A DNA stretch of 39,081 nucleotides from Treponema_I sp045616125 (lineage in GTDB: Bacteria > Spirochaetota > Spirochaetia > Treponematales > Treponemataceae): NCBI GenBank assembly GCA_045616125.1, contig JAZLGC010000069.1, forward strand, positions 1 to 39,081, read 5' to 3'. The notes beneath the pieces are model-generated. The model did not search any database and was not told where the DNA came from. It saw only the letters and a list, made by a program, of their open reading frames with translations. This document shows, one piece after another, positions 9,248 through 14,439 of this stretch; within the stretch, counting starts at the first letter, position 1, and each line of letters begins with the position of its first letter. Made by a program: the position numbers and the translations under genes.

Positions 9248-9793
9248 ATGAGCACAATCAATCTTATTCATGGTTCCTGTGCGGACCAGACGGTAGATGC
9301 GGTGGTTAATGCTGCAAACTCCGGGCTTCACTCTGGAGGCGGTATCTGTGGAGTTATCTTTGCAAAGGCAGGATTGCAGCAGTTGCAGGCTGCATGCAAT
9401 ACGTACAAAACTCCGCTTAAAGATGGCAGTGCGGTTATCACGCCGGCTTTTAACCTGTCTAACGCCAAGGTTGTCATCCACGCGGTGGGGCTTGATTTCG
9501 GGCAAACTCCGGCTGCCTTCAAAGAGCTTTTTGATGCCTACTACAATTCCCTGGTAGTCCTCAAGGAAAACGGGTATCACAATATTTCTTTTCCCTTGAT
9601 CAGTTCAGGAATTTTTGGCGGAACTCTTGCAGACCCAGTATCAGAGTCCACAAAACAGTGCTGCAGAGCTTACAAAAAGTTCACAGCTGACAATCCCGAC
9701 TATCCCATAACGGTAATGCTCTGTGCCTTCAGTTCCAGCGAATATACCACTGCCCAGAAAGTATTCGATGCTTTGTGTGGGGATGTAAGCTGA
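9248..9793 (+). CDS. Macro-domain protein, probable ADP-ribose-binding or ADP-ribosyl hydrolase
   Basis: This is a 181-aa single-domain protein with the macro fold signatures: VDAVVNAANSGL near the N-terminus, the glycine-rich HSGGGICGVIF loop, and FPLISSGIFGG as the second phosphate-binding loop. Family members bind ADP-ribose or remove it from proteins or nucleic acids. The start follows a good AAAGGAG site 57 bp after the HEPN gene, on the same strand, so the three genes probably form one operon. In that setting it might reverse ADP-ribosylation or sense NAD-derived signals, but it could also be a housekeeping deacetylase. Family call secure; role inferred. Confidence 0.9.
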   Translation: MSTINLIHGSCADQTVDAVVNAANSGLHSGGGICGVIFAKAGLQQLQAACNTYKTPLKDGSAVITPAFNLSNAKVVIHAVGLDFGQTPAAFKELFDAYYNSLVVLKENGYHNISFPLISSGIFGGTLADPVSESTKQCCRAYKKFTADNPDYPITVMLCAFSSSEYTTAQKVFDALCGDVS

Positions 9794-9821
9794 CAGAACG
9801 GCAAATTAATGTTTTTTCTGG

Positions 9822-9830
9822 TGTCATAAT
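9822..9830 (+). promoter_or_regulatory. Extended -10 promoter before the micro-ORF pair
   Basis: TG-T-CATAAT is a one-mismatch -10 with TGn extension. The predicted start is about 9837, so the anti-SD sequence at 9841-9845 would lie at the very 5' end of the RNA. No clear -35 is seen. Confidence 0.4.
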
Positions 9831-9840
9831 TTGTCATCAT

Positions 9841-9879
9841 CCTCCATGTACCATTCCATCAGAAACTTGATACAGGAGG
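9841..9879 (+). promoter_or_regulatory. Hairpin that masks the ribosome site of the micro-ORF pair
   Basis: CCTCC (9841-9845) and TGTA (9847-9850) pair with TACA (9871-9874) and GGAGG (9875-9879), forming a 9-bp stem with one bulged A and a 20-nt loop. The whole SD core of the ORF at 9887 is buried. Confidence 0.55.
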
Positions 9880-9886
9880 TTTGACA

Positions 9887-9988
9887 ATGTCACCATCAGT
9901 TAAACGGATTTTAGAAGCCATTGGCAAAGGTGTTGTCGAAGGTGTTGTAATGGGTATTACGCTGTATATCTGTCGGAGATTCTTTTAA
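9887..9988 (+). CDS. Micro-ORF 1: 33-aa hydrophobic/amphipathic peptide
   Basis: The peptide starts MSPSVKRILEAIGKG and ends LYICRRFF. It has a glycine- and valine-rich hydrophobic middle and basic residues at both ends, compatible with a short membrane helix. A strong AGGAGG precedes the ATG by 7-8 nt but is buried in a hairpin. Its stop overlaps the next ATG (TAATG). I do not recognise a family. Small-toxin-like character is suggested by size, hydrophobicity and SD masking, not by homology. Confidence 0.5.
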   Translation: MSPSVKRILEAIGKGVVEGVVMGITLYICRRFF

Positions 9989-10077
9989 TGAACAAGAAAC
10001 TGATGTACACGCTTATCGTACTGCTTTCAGTGCTCATAGCACTAAAAGTATTTTCGATGGTACTTAAATTCTTCTGA
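9988..10077 (+). CDS. Micro-ORF 2: 29-aa single-pass membrane peptide
   Basis: A short basic N-terminus (MNKKLMYT) is followed by about 20 hydrophobic residues (LIVLLSVLIALKVF...) and a KFF end, a clear single transmembrane helix. It is coupled by a one-base overlap to micro-ORF 1, with GGAG at 9974-9977. The function is unknown. It may act with the first peptide as a two-component membrane peptide, a holin-like protein or a toxin. Confidence 0.5.
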   Translation: MNKKLMYTLIVLLSVLIALKVFSMVLKFF

Positions 10078-10108
10078 TGCACGTTTAGACTGGAAGTAGT
10101 TGAAGCGC

Positions 10109-10170
10109 TACCTAAATGCTTCTCTCACGCAAGGATTTCTTGCGTGGGGTGTTCGTGAATATTTTAGGTA
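10109..10170 (+). ncRNA. Nested-stem structured element, unknown class
   Basis: TACCTAAA at 10109-10116 pairs with TTTAGGTA at 10163-10170, enclosing an 11-bp stem (10122-10132 with 10140-10150, two G-U pairs, 7-nt loop). GAAGC at 10102-10106 could instead pair with GCTTC at 10118-10122. No T-run follows, so it is not a simple terminator. It lies between the micro-ORFs and the RHH/HNH genes and could be a processed RNA, a leader or a 3' UTR structure. Confidence 0.35.
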
Positions 10171-10190
10171 TTCTCAAATCATAATTCTGA

Positions 10191-10220
10191 TTGTAAACAC
10201 TGATGATACTTGTCTATTCT
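10191..10220 (+). promoter_or_regulatory. Promoter of the RHH-HNH genes
   Basis: TTGTAA at 10191-10196 and TATTCT at 10215-10220 are spaced by 18 bp. They lie upstream of the AGGAGG site that serves the ATG at 10264. Confidence 0.4.
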
Positions 10221-10263
10221 GAGCATTCATCAAAAACTAATTTGTTATTAGGAGGTTATTCTG

Positions 10264-10443
10264 ATGCGTGGTGGAGCACGAGAAGGATCCGGCCGCCCAA
10301 AGGCTGAAAATCCGAAATCTGAAAGGATTATGATTCGTGTTGATTTTGCTACTCGTGAGAAACTTGAAAAGGCTGCAGCTGAAGCAGGTATGACCGTTTC
10401 AGCTTTCCTGTATCAGATGGTTCAGGAGAAGCTGAAACCGTAA
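10264..10443 (+). CDS. Small ribbon-helix-helix-like DNA-binding protein, 59 aa
   Basis: A basic glycine-rich N-terminus (MRGGAREGSGRPKAE) precedes a strand-helix-helix pattern: IMIRVDF, TREKLEKAAAEAGM, TVSAFLYQMVQEKL. This is typical of Arc/MetJ-type RHH repressors found on plasmids, phages and toxin-antitoxin loci. A strong TTAGGAGG site lies 8 nt before the ATG. The HNH gene follows after 13 bp. It probably regulates its own promoter or the neighbouring HNH gene. No toxin of a known RHH pair is seen next to it. Confidence 0.7.
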   Translation: MRGGAREGSGRPKAENPKSERIMIRVDFATREKLEKAAAEAGMTVSAFLYQMVQEKLKP

Positions 10444-10456
10444 AATTGTTATCAAT

Positions 10457-10972
10457 ATGAATAGAACTGGTTATCTGAAGCCCACTGATGAAGAGTTTAA
10501 AACGTGCTATGAGGTTCTCTTTACTGCGTGTCCCAGGCCAAGTGCCTATGGATCCCCAGAATACAGGGCCACGGTTGAGTCTGCTTGGGAAAAATTCTTC
10601 ACAGAACAGGAACAGAACCTAGCTACTGAAACTCTGCCCGGCGAGCAGTGGGTTCAGCATCCAACGTTATCTACGTATATGTGCAGTACTCTGGGGCGTG
10701 TAAAAATATGCGTTAATGGGGTGTATGTAGTTCAAGAACAGGCAGACTCTCCCGGCAAAGAGAAGAAAGGCTACCTGATCCTGAAGAATTTTCAGACTCC
10801 CATATTGGTCTACAGATTAATTGCTGATACTTTTTGCGGTCGTATTATGGGTGAAGGCAGGGCTGTCCATCATATTGATAACAACGGGTATAACAACAGC
10901 CCTGATAATCTGATTATGCTTACAAAGAATCAGCATGATTTAATCCACCGGGAAGAAATGGTTGAATGGTAA
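10457..10972 (+). CDS. HNH endonuclease, homing-type (NUMOD4-like N-terminus plus HNH), 171 aa
   Basis: The middle segment GEQWVQHPTLSTYMCSTLGR resembles the W-x-Y-x-VS-x-x-GRV pattern of NUMOD4 modules. The C-terminus carries the HNH core: AVHHIDNNGYNNSPDNLIML with a final NQHDLIHRE. Free-standing HNH enzymes of this type are usually homing endonucleases from phages or mobile DNA. No good SD is seen before the ATG, so translation may depend on the RHH gene upstream. Its presence supports a mobile origin for this strip. Confidence 0.8.
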   Translation: MNRTGYLKPTDEEFKTCYEVLFTACPRPSAYGSPEYRATVESAWEKFFTEQEQNLATETLPGEQWVQHPTLSTYMCSTLGRVKICVNGVYVVQEQADSPGKEKKGYLILKNFQTPILVYRLIADTFCGRIMGEGRAVHHIDNNGYNNSPDNLIMLTKNQHDLIHREEMVEW

Positions 10973-11211
10973 ATAATCTCATGAAATTGCTTTGCAGAAA
11001 CAATCAGACAGTTGTCTATGATGATGGCGATTTTTACTTTGTAAAATCCAAAGGTCGGGCCGATGAATACATTCCTAAAGCTGAGCAAAAAGCCTATCCC
11101 TTGGCATGCTGCCTTAAGTGGGGTATGGAGCCTGTTGATATTGAGTATTTGAATGCTCTTTCCAATGAACTGCAGAATGGACAGAAGGTGCATTTAACTG
11201 TTTCAGAATAG
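10966..11211 (+). CDS. Hypothetical protein, 76-81 aa
   Basis: The ORF overlaps the last codons of the HNH gene if the ATG at 10966 is used (81 aa). An ATG at 10981 gives 76 aa and clears the overlap. The sequence is soluble and mixed, with a DDGDFYFVKSKG stretch and a double Cys (ACCLKWG). I recognise no family. Position and strand make it the third gene of the RHH-HNH group. Confidence 0.45.
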   Translation: MVNNLMKLLCRNNQTVVYDDGDFYFVKSKGRADEYIPKAEQKAYPLACCLKWGMEPVDIEYLNALSNELQNGQKVHLTVSE

Positions 11212-11277
11212 ATACACTTATTCTAAATCCAGTTGTATTCCGTTGTTTCGATTGTTTGCGCTGGTATATCAGTGTAT

Positions 11278-11304
11278 AAAAAAAAGAACCCCGTACAAGC
11301 GGGG
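11278..11304 (-). terminator. Intrinsic terminator on the minus strand
   Basis: A 5-bp GC stem (11289-11293 with 11300-11304) is followed on the minus strand by eight Ts (11285-11278). Confidence 0.5.
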
Positions 11305-11339
11305 CGTATGGGCGAGACCATAAAGGCGATTCGTCCAGC
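11278..11339 (-). ncRNA. Possible short RNA of about 60 nt with its own terminator
   Basis: On the minus strand TTGACT (11374-11369), a 17-bp spacer and TATTGC (11351-11346) would start RNA near 11339. The RNA would end at the hairpin CCCCG(TTGTA-type loop)CGGGG with eight Ts (11304-11278). A second short stem TATGG/CCATA lies inside. There is no convincing ORF: the open frame here starts with TTG and runs through the terminator. It could be an antisense or trans-acting small RNA for this strip. No clear base-pairing target was found by eye. Confidence 0.35.
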
Positions 11340-11438
11340 ACGTAAGCAATAACATATGCTAAAAAATCAGTCAAATCGGTTTCTTAATCTAAGGTAATGC
11401 TGAAAATGCAAGAAAAAAAGGCTCCGTTATGAAGAGGT

Positions 11439-11462
11439 GACCGCCTTCCGGTGGTCTTTTTT
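11439..11462 (+). terminator. Intrinsic terminator after the RHH-HNH group
   Basis: GACCGCC (11439-11445), a TTCC loop and GGTGGTC (11450-11456) are followed by six Ts. This is a short strong hairpin for rightward transcription. Confidence 0.7.
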
Positions 11463-11682
11463 ACCATTTGGATAAGGACCTTCTATTTTTGGAGAGTCAT
11501 TGCCCCTGTCCCAGTTTAATCTACAATCCTAATCGTCAGCTGTGTACCACGGATTCCGGTAACTTCTATCCGCTCCCAGACTTCGGTGTCAGCATCTTCC
11601 AGTCGCCGGTGTCATATTTTGACATTCTGCAGATGGTACAAATAATGCGATACACGAAATTCCCTGTAAGGAGGACGACCAG
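11463..11682. other. Intergenic stretch without a supported gene
   Basis: An open frame starting at a TTG at 11468 has no ribosome site and an unconvincing composition. A TTGACA at 11619-11624 followed 17 bp later by ATAATG may be the promoter of the small ORFs at 11683 and 11765. Nothing else is recognised. Confidence 0.3.
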
Positions 11683-11775
11683 ATGTATGAAATCTTAATC
11701 AGGCTTAAAGACACGTCGGCTGCATTGGCATCCATGTACTATCGTAAGGGTGAGAGGAGGTACTATGACATTTGA
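11683..11775 (+). CDS. Micro-ORF of 30 aa, start of a coupled pair
   Basis: A perfect AAGGAGG (11668-11674) lies 8 nt before the ATG. The peptide (MYEILIRLKDTSAALASMYY...) ends in basic and tyrosine-rich residues. Its stop overlaps the next gene by 11 bp. It could be a real small protein or a leader peptide that couples translation of the downstream ORF. No family recognised. Confidence 0.4.
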   Translation: MYEILIRLKDTSAALASMYYRKGERRYYDI

Positions 11776-11968
11776 AGAAGGTATGAAAGAGCTGGGGGAT
11801 CTGGCTGCTGCTCAAAAACGGGGTGAAGACGTTATGTATGACTACAGTCCAGACGCAGATCCGGACTGTACCTGGACAACGTTTCAGCGGATAGAATTCA
11901 AGAAGAAGCTGCATCTCATCACGTTTGGAACTCTTGATGGATATGACCCGACTACAAGTCTGTATTAA
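11765..11968 (+). CDS. Hypothetical small acidic protein, 67 aa
   Basis: An AGGAGG (11754-11759) sits 5 nt before the ATG. A GTG at 11750 is less likely, since it would place the ribosome site inside the gene. The protein is acidic, with an N-terminal helix (TFEEGMKELGDLAAAQKRG) and a DYSPDADPDCTW segment. I do not recognise it. Phage- or element-borne small proteins often look like this. A hairpin at 11979-12027 follows. Confidence 0.5.
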   Translation: MTFEEGMKELGDLAAAQKRGEDVMYDYSPDADPDCTWTTFQRIEFKKKLHLITFGTLDGYDPTTSLY

Positions 11969-11978
11969 AATGCCAGTG

Positions 11979-12027
11979 AAAAAATCACGGCCATACTAGC
12001 TGTATCTTCAAATCAGTCGTGATTTTT
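11979..12027. terminator. Terminator-like inverted repeat with a long loop
   Basis: AAAAAATCACG (11979-11989) pairs with CGTGATTTTT (12018-12027) around a 28-nt loop, with T- and A-tracts on both strands. It may end rightward transcription of the 67-aa gene. Its right arm overlaps the next promoter. Confidence 0.4.
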
Positions 12028-12035
12028 GCTATACT
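12007..12035 (+). promoter_or_regulatory. Promoter of the structured 36-aa peptide transcript
   Basis: TTCAAA (12007-12012), a 17-bp spacer and TATACT (12030-12035), with a TG extension at 12027-12028, form a good extended -10 promoter. Start is expected near 12042. Confidence 0.55.
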
Positions 12036-12041
12036 CTCGAT

Positions 12042-12344
12042 GGGTTCTGTTTAGAATCTGGCACTACCAATACGGTAGGCGGTTAGCCTCTAATCCGGGA
12101 GTTCAAGCCCGGTTCACATAGAAACTGCGCAAGCAGAATCTTGTTTGGAGGTATTGCCCTATGCTAACCACTATGGACCTTATTGGCGTTCTTGGCTTAT
12201 GCGCCTCATGTATCGCTCTCGGGTTCACTCTTGGTTTCTCCATCGGGAGTAGCACCGGGACAAAAAAATAGCCGCCCATCCTGGCAGATTTGGCGGCATA
12301 GCTAAAATCTATTCAGGCTAACCGTCTATCGGTAGTGCCTTTTT
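12042..12344 (+). ncRNA. Structured mRNA with long-range 5'-3' pairing around a small hydrophobic ORF
   Basis: GGCACTACC (12060-12068) pairs perfectly with GGTAGTGCC (12331-12339), and CGGTTAGCCT (12080-12089) with AGGCTAACCG (12315-12324). Five Ts follow the last strand. Inside are local hairpins: CTACC/GGTAG (12064-12078), CCGGG/CCCGG (12095-12112), CTGC-GCAA-GCAG with a GNRA loop (12125-12136), and GCCGCC/GGCGGC (12271-12297). The outer helices join the two ends of an RNA of about 300 nt. In type I toxin mRNAs such as hok or AapA1 this kind of end pairing keeps the message untranslatable. That function is inferred here. Confidence 0.55.
12161..12271 (+). CDS. 36-aa hydrophobic peptide, possible type I toxin-like membrane peptide
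   Basis: The peptide opens MLTTMDLIGVLGLCASCI and continues hydrophobic to GFSIGSS, ending STGTKK. It has one transmembrane helix with a short basic tail, much like small membrane toxins or uncharacterised short membrane peptides of gut bacteria. GGAGG (12147-12151) lies 9 nt before the ATG. It is the only good ORF inside the structured transcript 12042-12344. No homology can be claimed from this window alone. Confidence 0.55.
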   Translation: MLTTMDLIGVLGLCASCIALGFTLGFSIGSSTGTKK

Positions 12345-12663
12345 CTTTCCATACTATACGTCTGTTTCCCTAACTCGTCAACCTTCCTTCTTCTACAGTT
12401 GGTAACCTCTCAGAGCCCATAATGTGGCTTTTGACATTGCTTCACGGTAGTCTTTTGTGTGAGTTATTTTGCAAAAATACCCGATTTTTTCCAAGTCTTT
12501 GTCAAGTTTACACCCAAGTCCATGTCAAATCGTGCAAAGTGTTAAAAAAAGAGCGATAATCCGCTACTTTTTCACCGCCAAAAACAGCCAGATAGAACCA
12601 CCAATCAAGCTGTTTTTTCTTCGGTTACATCCCCCTCAGAGCCTTGAAAACACTGGGTGGACA
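12345..12663. other. Intergenic stretch without a supported gene
   Basis: Only very short frames without ribosome sites are present on either strand. The stretch lies between the structured peptide transcript and the tRNA-Lys terminator. I see no repeat of the tRNA 3' end that would mark an attachment site. Confidence 0.4.
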
Positions 12664-12697
12664 TAAAAAAAGGTCATTGGATTATTCCAATGACCTT
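12664..12697 (-). terminator. Terminator of tRNA-Lys
   Basis: AAGGTCATTGG (12670-12680) and CCAATGACCTT (12687-12697) form a perfect 11-bp stem followed on the minus strand by a T-run. It starts 6 nt after the tRNA 3' end. Confidence 0.85.
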
Positions 12698-12702
12698 GAA
12701 TT

Positions 12703-12775
12703 TGAGCCACGAAGGGTTCGAACCTTCGACCCACAGATTAAGAGTCTGTTGCTCTACCAGCTGAGCTAGTGGCCC
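12703..12775 (-). tRNA. trnK: tRNA-Lys (anticodon CTT)
   Basis: This is a full 73-nt cloverleaf on the minus strand: acceptor GGGCCAC/GTGGCTC (one G-T pair), D arm with AGCTCAGCTGGTAGAGC, anticodon stem ACAGA/TCTGT around loop CTCTTAA, and T arm with GGTTCGAACC. The discriminator is A and CCA is not encoded. Its 3' end faces the accessory strip to the left, the side on which integrating elements usually sit. Confidence 0.97.
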
Positions 12776-12783
12776 ATGTGCTG

Positions 12784-12816
12784 ACTATACTAACAGACTT
12801 TTATATTGTATGTCAA
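12784..12816 (-). promoter_or_regulatory. Likely promoter of tRNA-Lys
   Basis: TTGACA (12816-12811) is exact, and TATAGT (12789-12784) lies 21 bp downstream, longer than ideal. TTAGTA at the 17-bp position is a weaker alternative. The -10 lies 8 nt before the mature tRNA. Confidence 0.4.
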
Positions 12817-12856
12817 TAAAGCGAGTCAAAATAGAGGCAATTTGCTTCGCTTTATT
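12815..12856 (-). terminator. Hairpin after the GH43 gene
   Basis: AATAAAGCGA (12815-12824) and TCGCTTTATT (12847-12856) form a perfect 10-bp stem with a 22-nt loop, about 20 bp past the GH43 stop. It probably ends the sugar operon, although the T-run is only part of the stem. It overlaps the -35 region of tRNA-Lys. Confidence 0.45.
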
Positions 12857-12874
12857 TGTGATACTTTGTATCGG

Positions 12875-14275
12875 CTATTTCAGTTCAAAACTCATAAAGT
12901 CAATGTCGCCAATGCCTTCAAAAGTAAAGTACAGAGCCTGCTTGCCGTTCAGGGCTTCCATGGTGCCGGCGGTTTCGGTCCAGATATCGCTGGGGCCAAC
13001 TTCAATGGCTGCAACCGGCTTTCCGCCTGGTTCGGTCATCATCTTCATTACACCTTTTCCGTTTCCGCGAGTGGTCAGTACCAGGCCGGTGGTTCCCTGC
13101 ATGTCAAAATATTTGAATCCGGCAACGGAGCCGGTGCTCATACGGGCAATGTGCTGGTTCGGGTTGTCTTCACGGTCCGGGCCGTCCTGGGTAAAGAACG
13201 GATGACTCTTATCCAGATCACCACCGGGCAGACTGTAGGCGCAGGCACCATTCCGGCCCCACAGGTTACAGGCGCAGCGGGCTTCGTATTTTCCGGTTCC
13301 CGGCAGAGGTTTTGCTTCAAGTCCCTGGGTAGTAACTTCTACCTGGGGAATGTGTCCGTCGGCGGTAAATTCAATCCGTTCTGCGCAGGCCTGGCGGCTG
13401 TACTGGTGGCCGTTGGTCTGGCGGTGGTAGAACACGTACCAGTCGTCCTTAATCTGGATAATTGATCCGTGGGTGTTTCCCATGTAGTTCAGTGCCTGTT
13501 CTTTGGTGCGTCCGTTCAGGAAAACATCTGCAATGCTGACAATGGTGCCGCCGTAGGTAAAGGGGCCCTTGGGAGTAGGTCCGGTGGCATAGCACAGTTC
13601 GTGGCTGTTTACACTGGAATAGATAAAATAGTAGATGTCGCCTCGTTTACGCATGCTGCTAGCTTCAAAGAACTCGTGGTCTTCAAACCCGGTGCCGGCA
13701 GCTGTTTTCTTACAGGGAAGTATTTCTTCGGGCTCTTCCTTAATGGTTATCATATCAGGTTCCAGAATCATGGCCTTGGGTCCTTCCGTGGCAATGTCGG
13801 GCATGCAGAATCCGCTGAAAAGGACAACGGTATTTCCTTCTACAAAAACGCCAGGGTCAAACTGAAAACTGTCTCCAGGGCGGCGGCTTAATACTACGCC
13901 ATCCTTGTAATGTACGGTGCCGTAGTAGTCGTATGGTCCCTGTGGAACTTCTGAAACACCTACAGAAATGGTGCCGGTACCGCAGATGGCATAGTACAGG
14001 TAGTAGCGGCCGTCGGGGCCCTGAACACAGTCTGGGGCAAACAGCTGCTGCAGTACTTTCGGGTTCCAGTTCGGGTCCTGATCCTTCCGGTAGATAACGC
14101 CTTCGTACTTCCAGTCGGCAAGGTTATCTACGCTGGCAGACCAGCATACGTAATCATTCAGGCAGAAGTTCTGTCCGTTGAATTTGTCGTGACTTCCAAA
14201 GATGTACACACGGTCGCCAAAAACGCGGGGTTCGCCGTCGGGTACATATTCGTAGCTGGGAAGATATGGGTTCAT
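12875..14275 (-). CDS. Glycoside hydrolase family 43 (arabinofuranosidase/xylosidase-like), 466 aa
   Basis: The N-terminal five-bladed propeller shows typical GH43 segments: NPYLPSYEYVPDGEPRVFG with its early Asp, WNPKVLQQLFAPDCVQGPDG around the second Asp, FEASSMRKRGDIYYFIYSS carrying the Glu, and GNTHGSI. The C-terminal 130 residues (AGFKYFDMQGTTGLVL... GKQALYFTFEG) look like a CBM6-like beta-sandwich. No signal peptide is seen, so it probably acts in the cytoplasm on short arabino- or xylo-oligosaccharides. The ATG follows AGGAGA. The gene is downstream of the LacI regulator and transporter genes on the same strand, consistent with use of imported hemicellulose sugars. Confidence 0.9.
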   Translation of the reverse strand: MNPYLPSYEYVPDGEPRVFGDRVYIFGSHDKFNGQNFCLNDYVCWSASVDNLADWKYEGVIYRKDQDPNWNPKVLQQLFAPDCVQGPDGRYYLYYAICGTGTISVGVSEVPQGPYDYYGTVHYKDGVVLSRRPGDSFQFDPGVFVEGNTVVLFSGFCMPDIATEGPKAMILEPDMITIKEEPEEILPCKKTAAGTGFEDHEFFEASSMRKRGDIYYFIYSSVNSHELCYATGPTPKGPFTYGGTIVSIADVFLNGRTKEQALNYMGNTHGSIIQIKDDWYVFYHRQTNGHQYSRQACAERIEFTADGHIPQVEVTTQGLEAKPLPGTGKYEARCACNLWGRNGACAYSLPGGDLDKSHPFFTQDGPDREDNPNQHIARMSTGSVAGFKYFDMQGTTGLVLTTRGNGKGVMKMMTEPGGKPVAAIEVGPSDIWTETAGTMEALNGKQALYFTFEGIGDIDFMSFELK

Positions 14276-14299
14276 TTTTTTCTCCTATTATTGTTGTAC

Positions 14300-14425
14300 T
14301 TTTCAAAAATCTACCAGCGTGCTGAAGAATTTCAAAACCGCTAGATATCGTCGCTATTTTTGAAATTCTCCATCCCGCCTCTCGATTTTTATGAGTACTT
14401 ACGTTTCATAGTTCATGTTGTTTAC
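14300..14425. repeat. Intergenic element with an 11-bp hairpin, related to part of the MITE at 19691
   Basis: GAATTTCAAAA (14327-14337) pairs perfectly with TTTTGAAATTC (14358-14368). The stretch shares short words with the 19691-19967 element: AAATCTACC, a CGCT-n-GATATC-nn-CGCTATT block, CCTCTCGATTT and ATAGTTCATG. The last two are in the reverse order. It lies between lacI and GH43 and may also stop or slow transcription. Confidence 0.4.
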
Positions 14426-14439
14426 TGTTGAATAATCCG

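Noticed and set aside
11114..11374. 86-codon minus-strand ORF
   Set aside because: It starts with TTG and reads through a good terminator, and it overlaps the plus-strand ORF ending at 11211.
11468..11698. 76-codon plus-strand ORF starting with TTG
   Set aside because: It has no ribosome site, begins inside the tail of a terminator, and runs over the AAGGAGG of the next small ORF.
12042..12130. tRNA-like look of the segment with a CCGGG-AGTTCAAG-CCCGG arm
   Set aside because: The arm has an 8-nt loop, no proper anticodon arm or acceptor stem can be formed, and the pairing to 12315-12339 explains the sequence better.
12060..12339. Integron attC site
   Set aside because: The arms do not fit the RYYYAAC/GTTRRRY core rules and no integrase or cassette array is visible.
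12806..13891. Open frames on the plus strand opposite the GH43 gene
   Set aside because: The GH43 motifs are intact on the minus strand. The plus frames lack ribosome sites and family resemblance.
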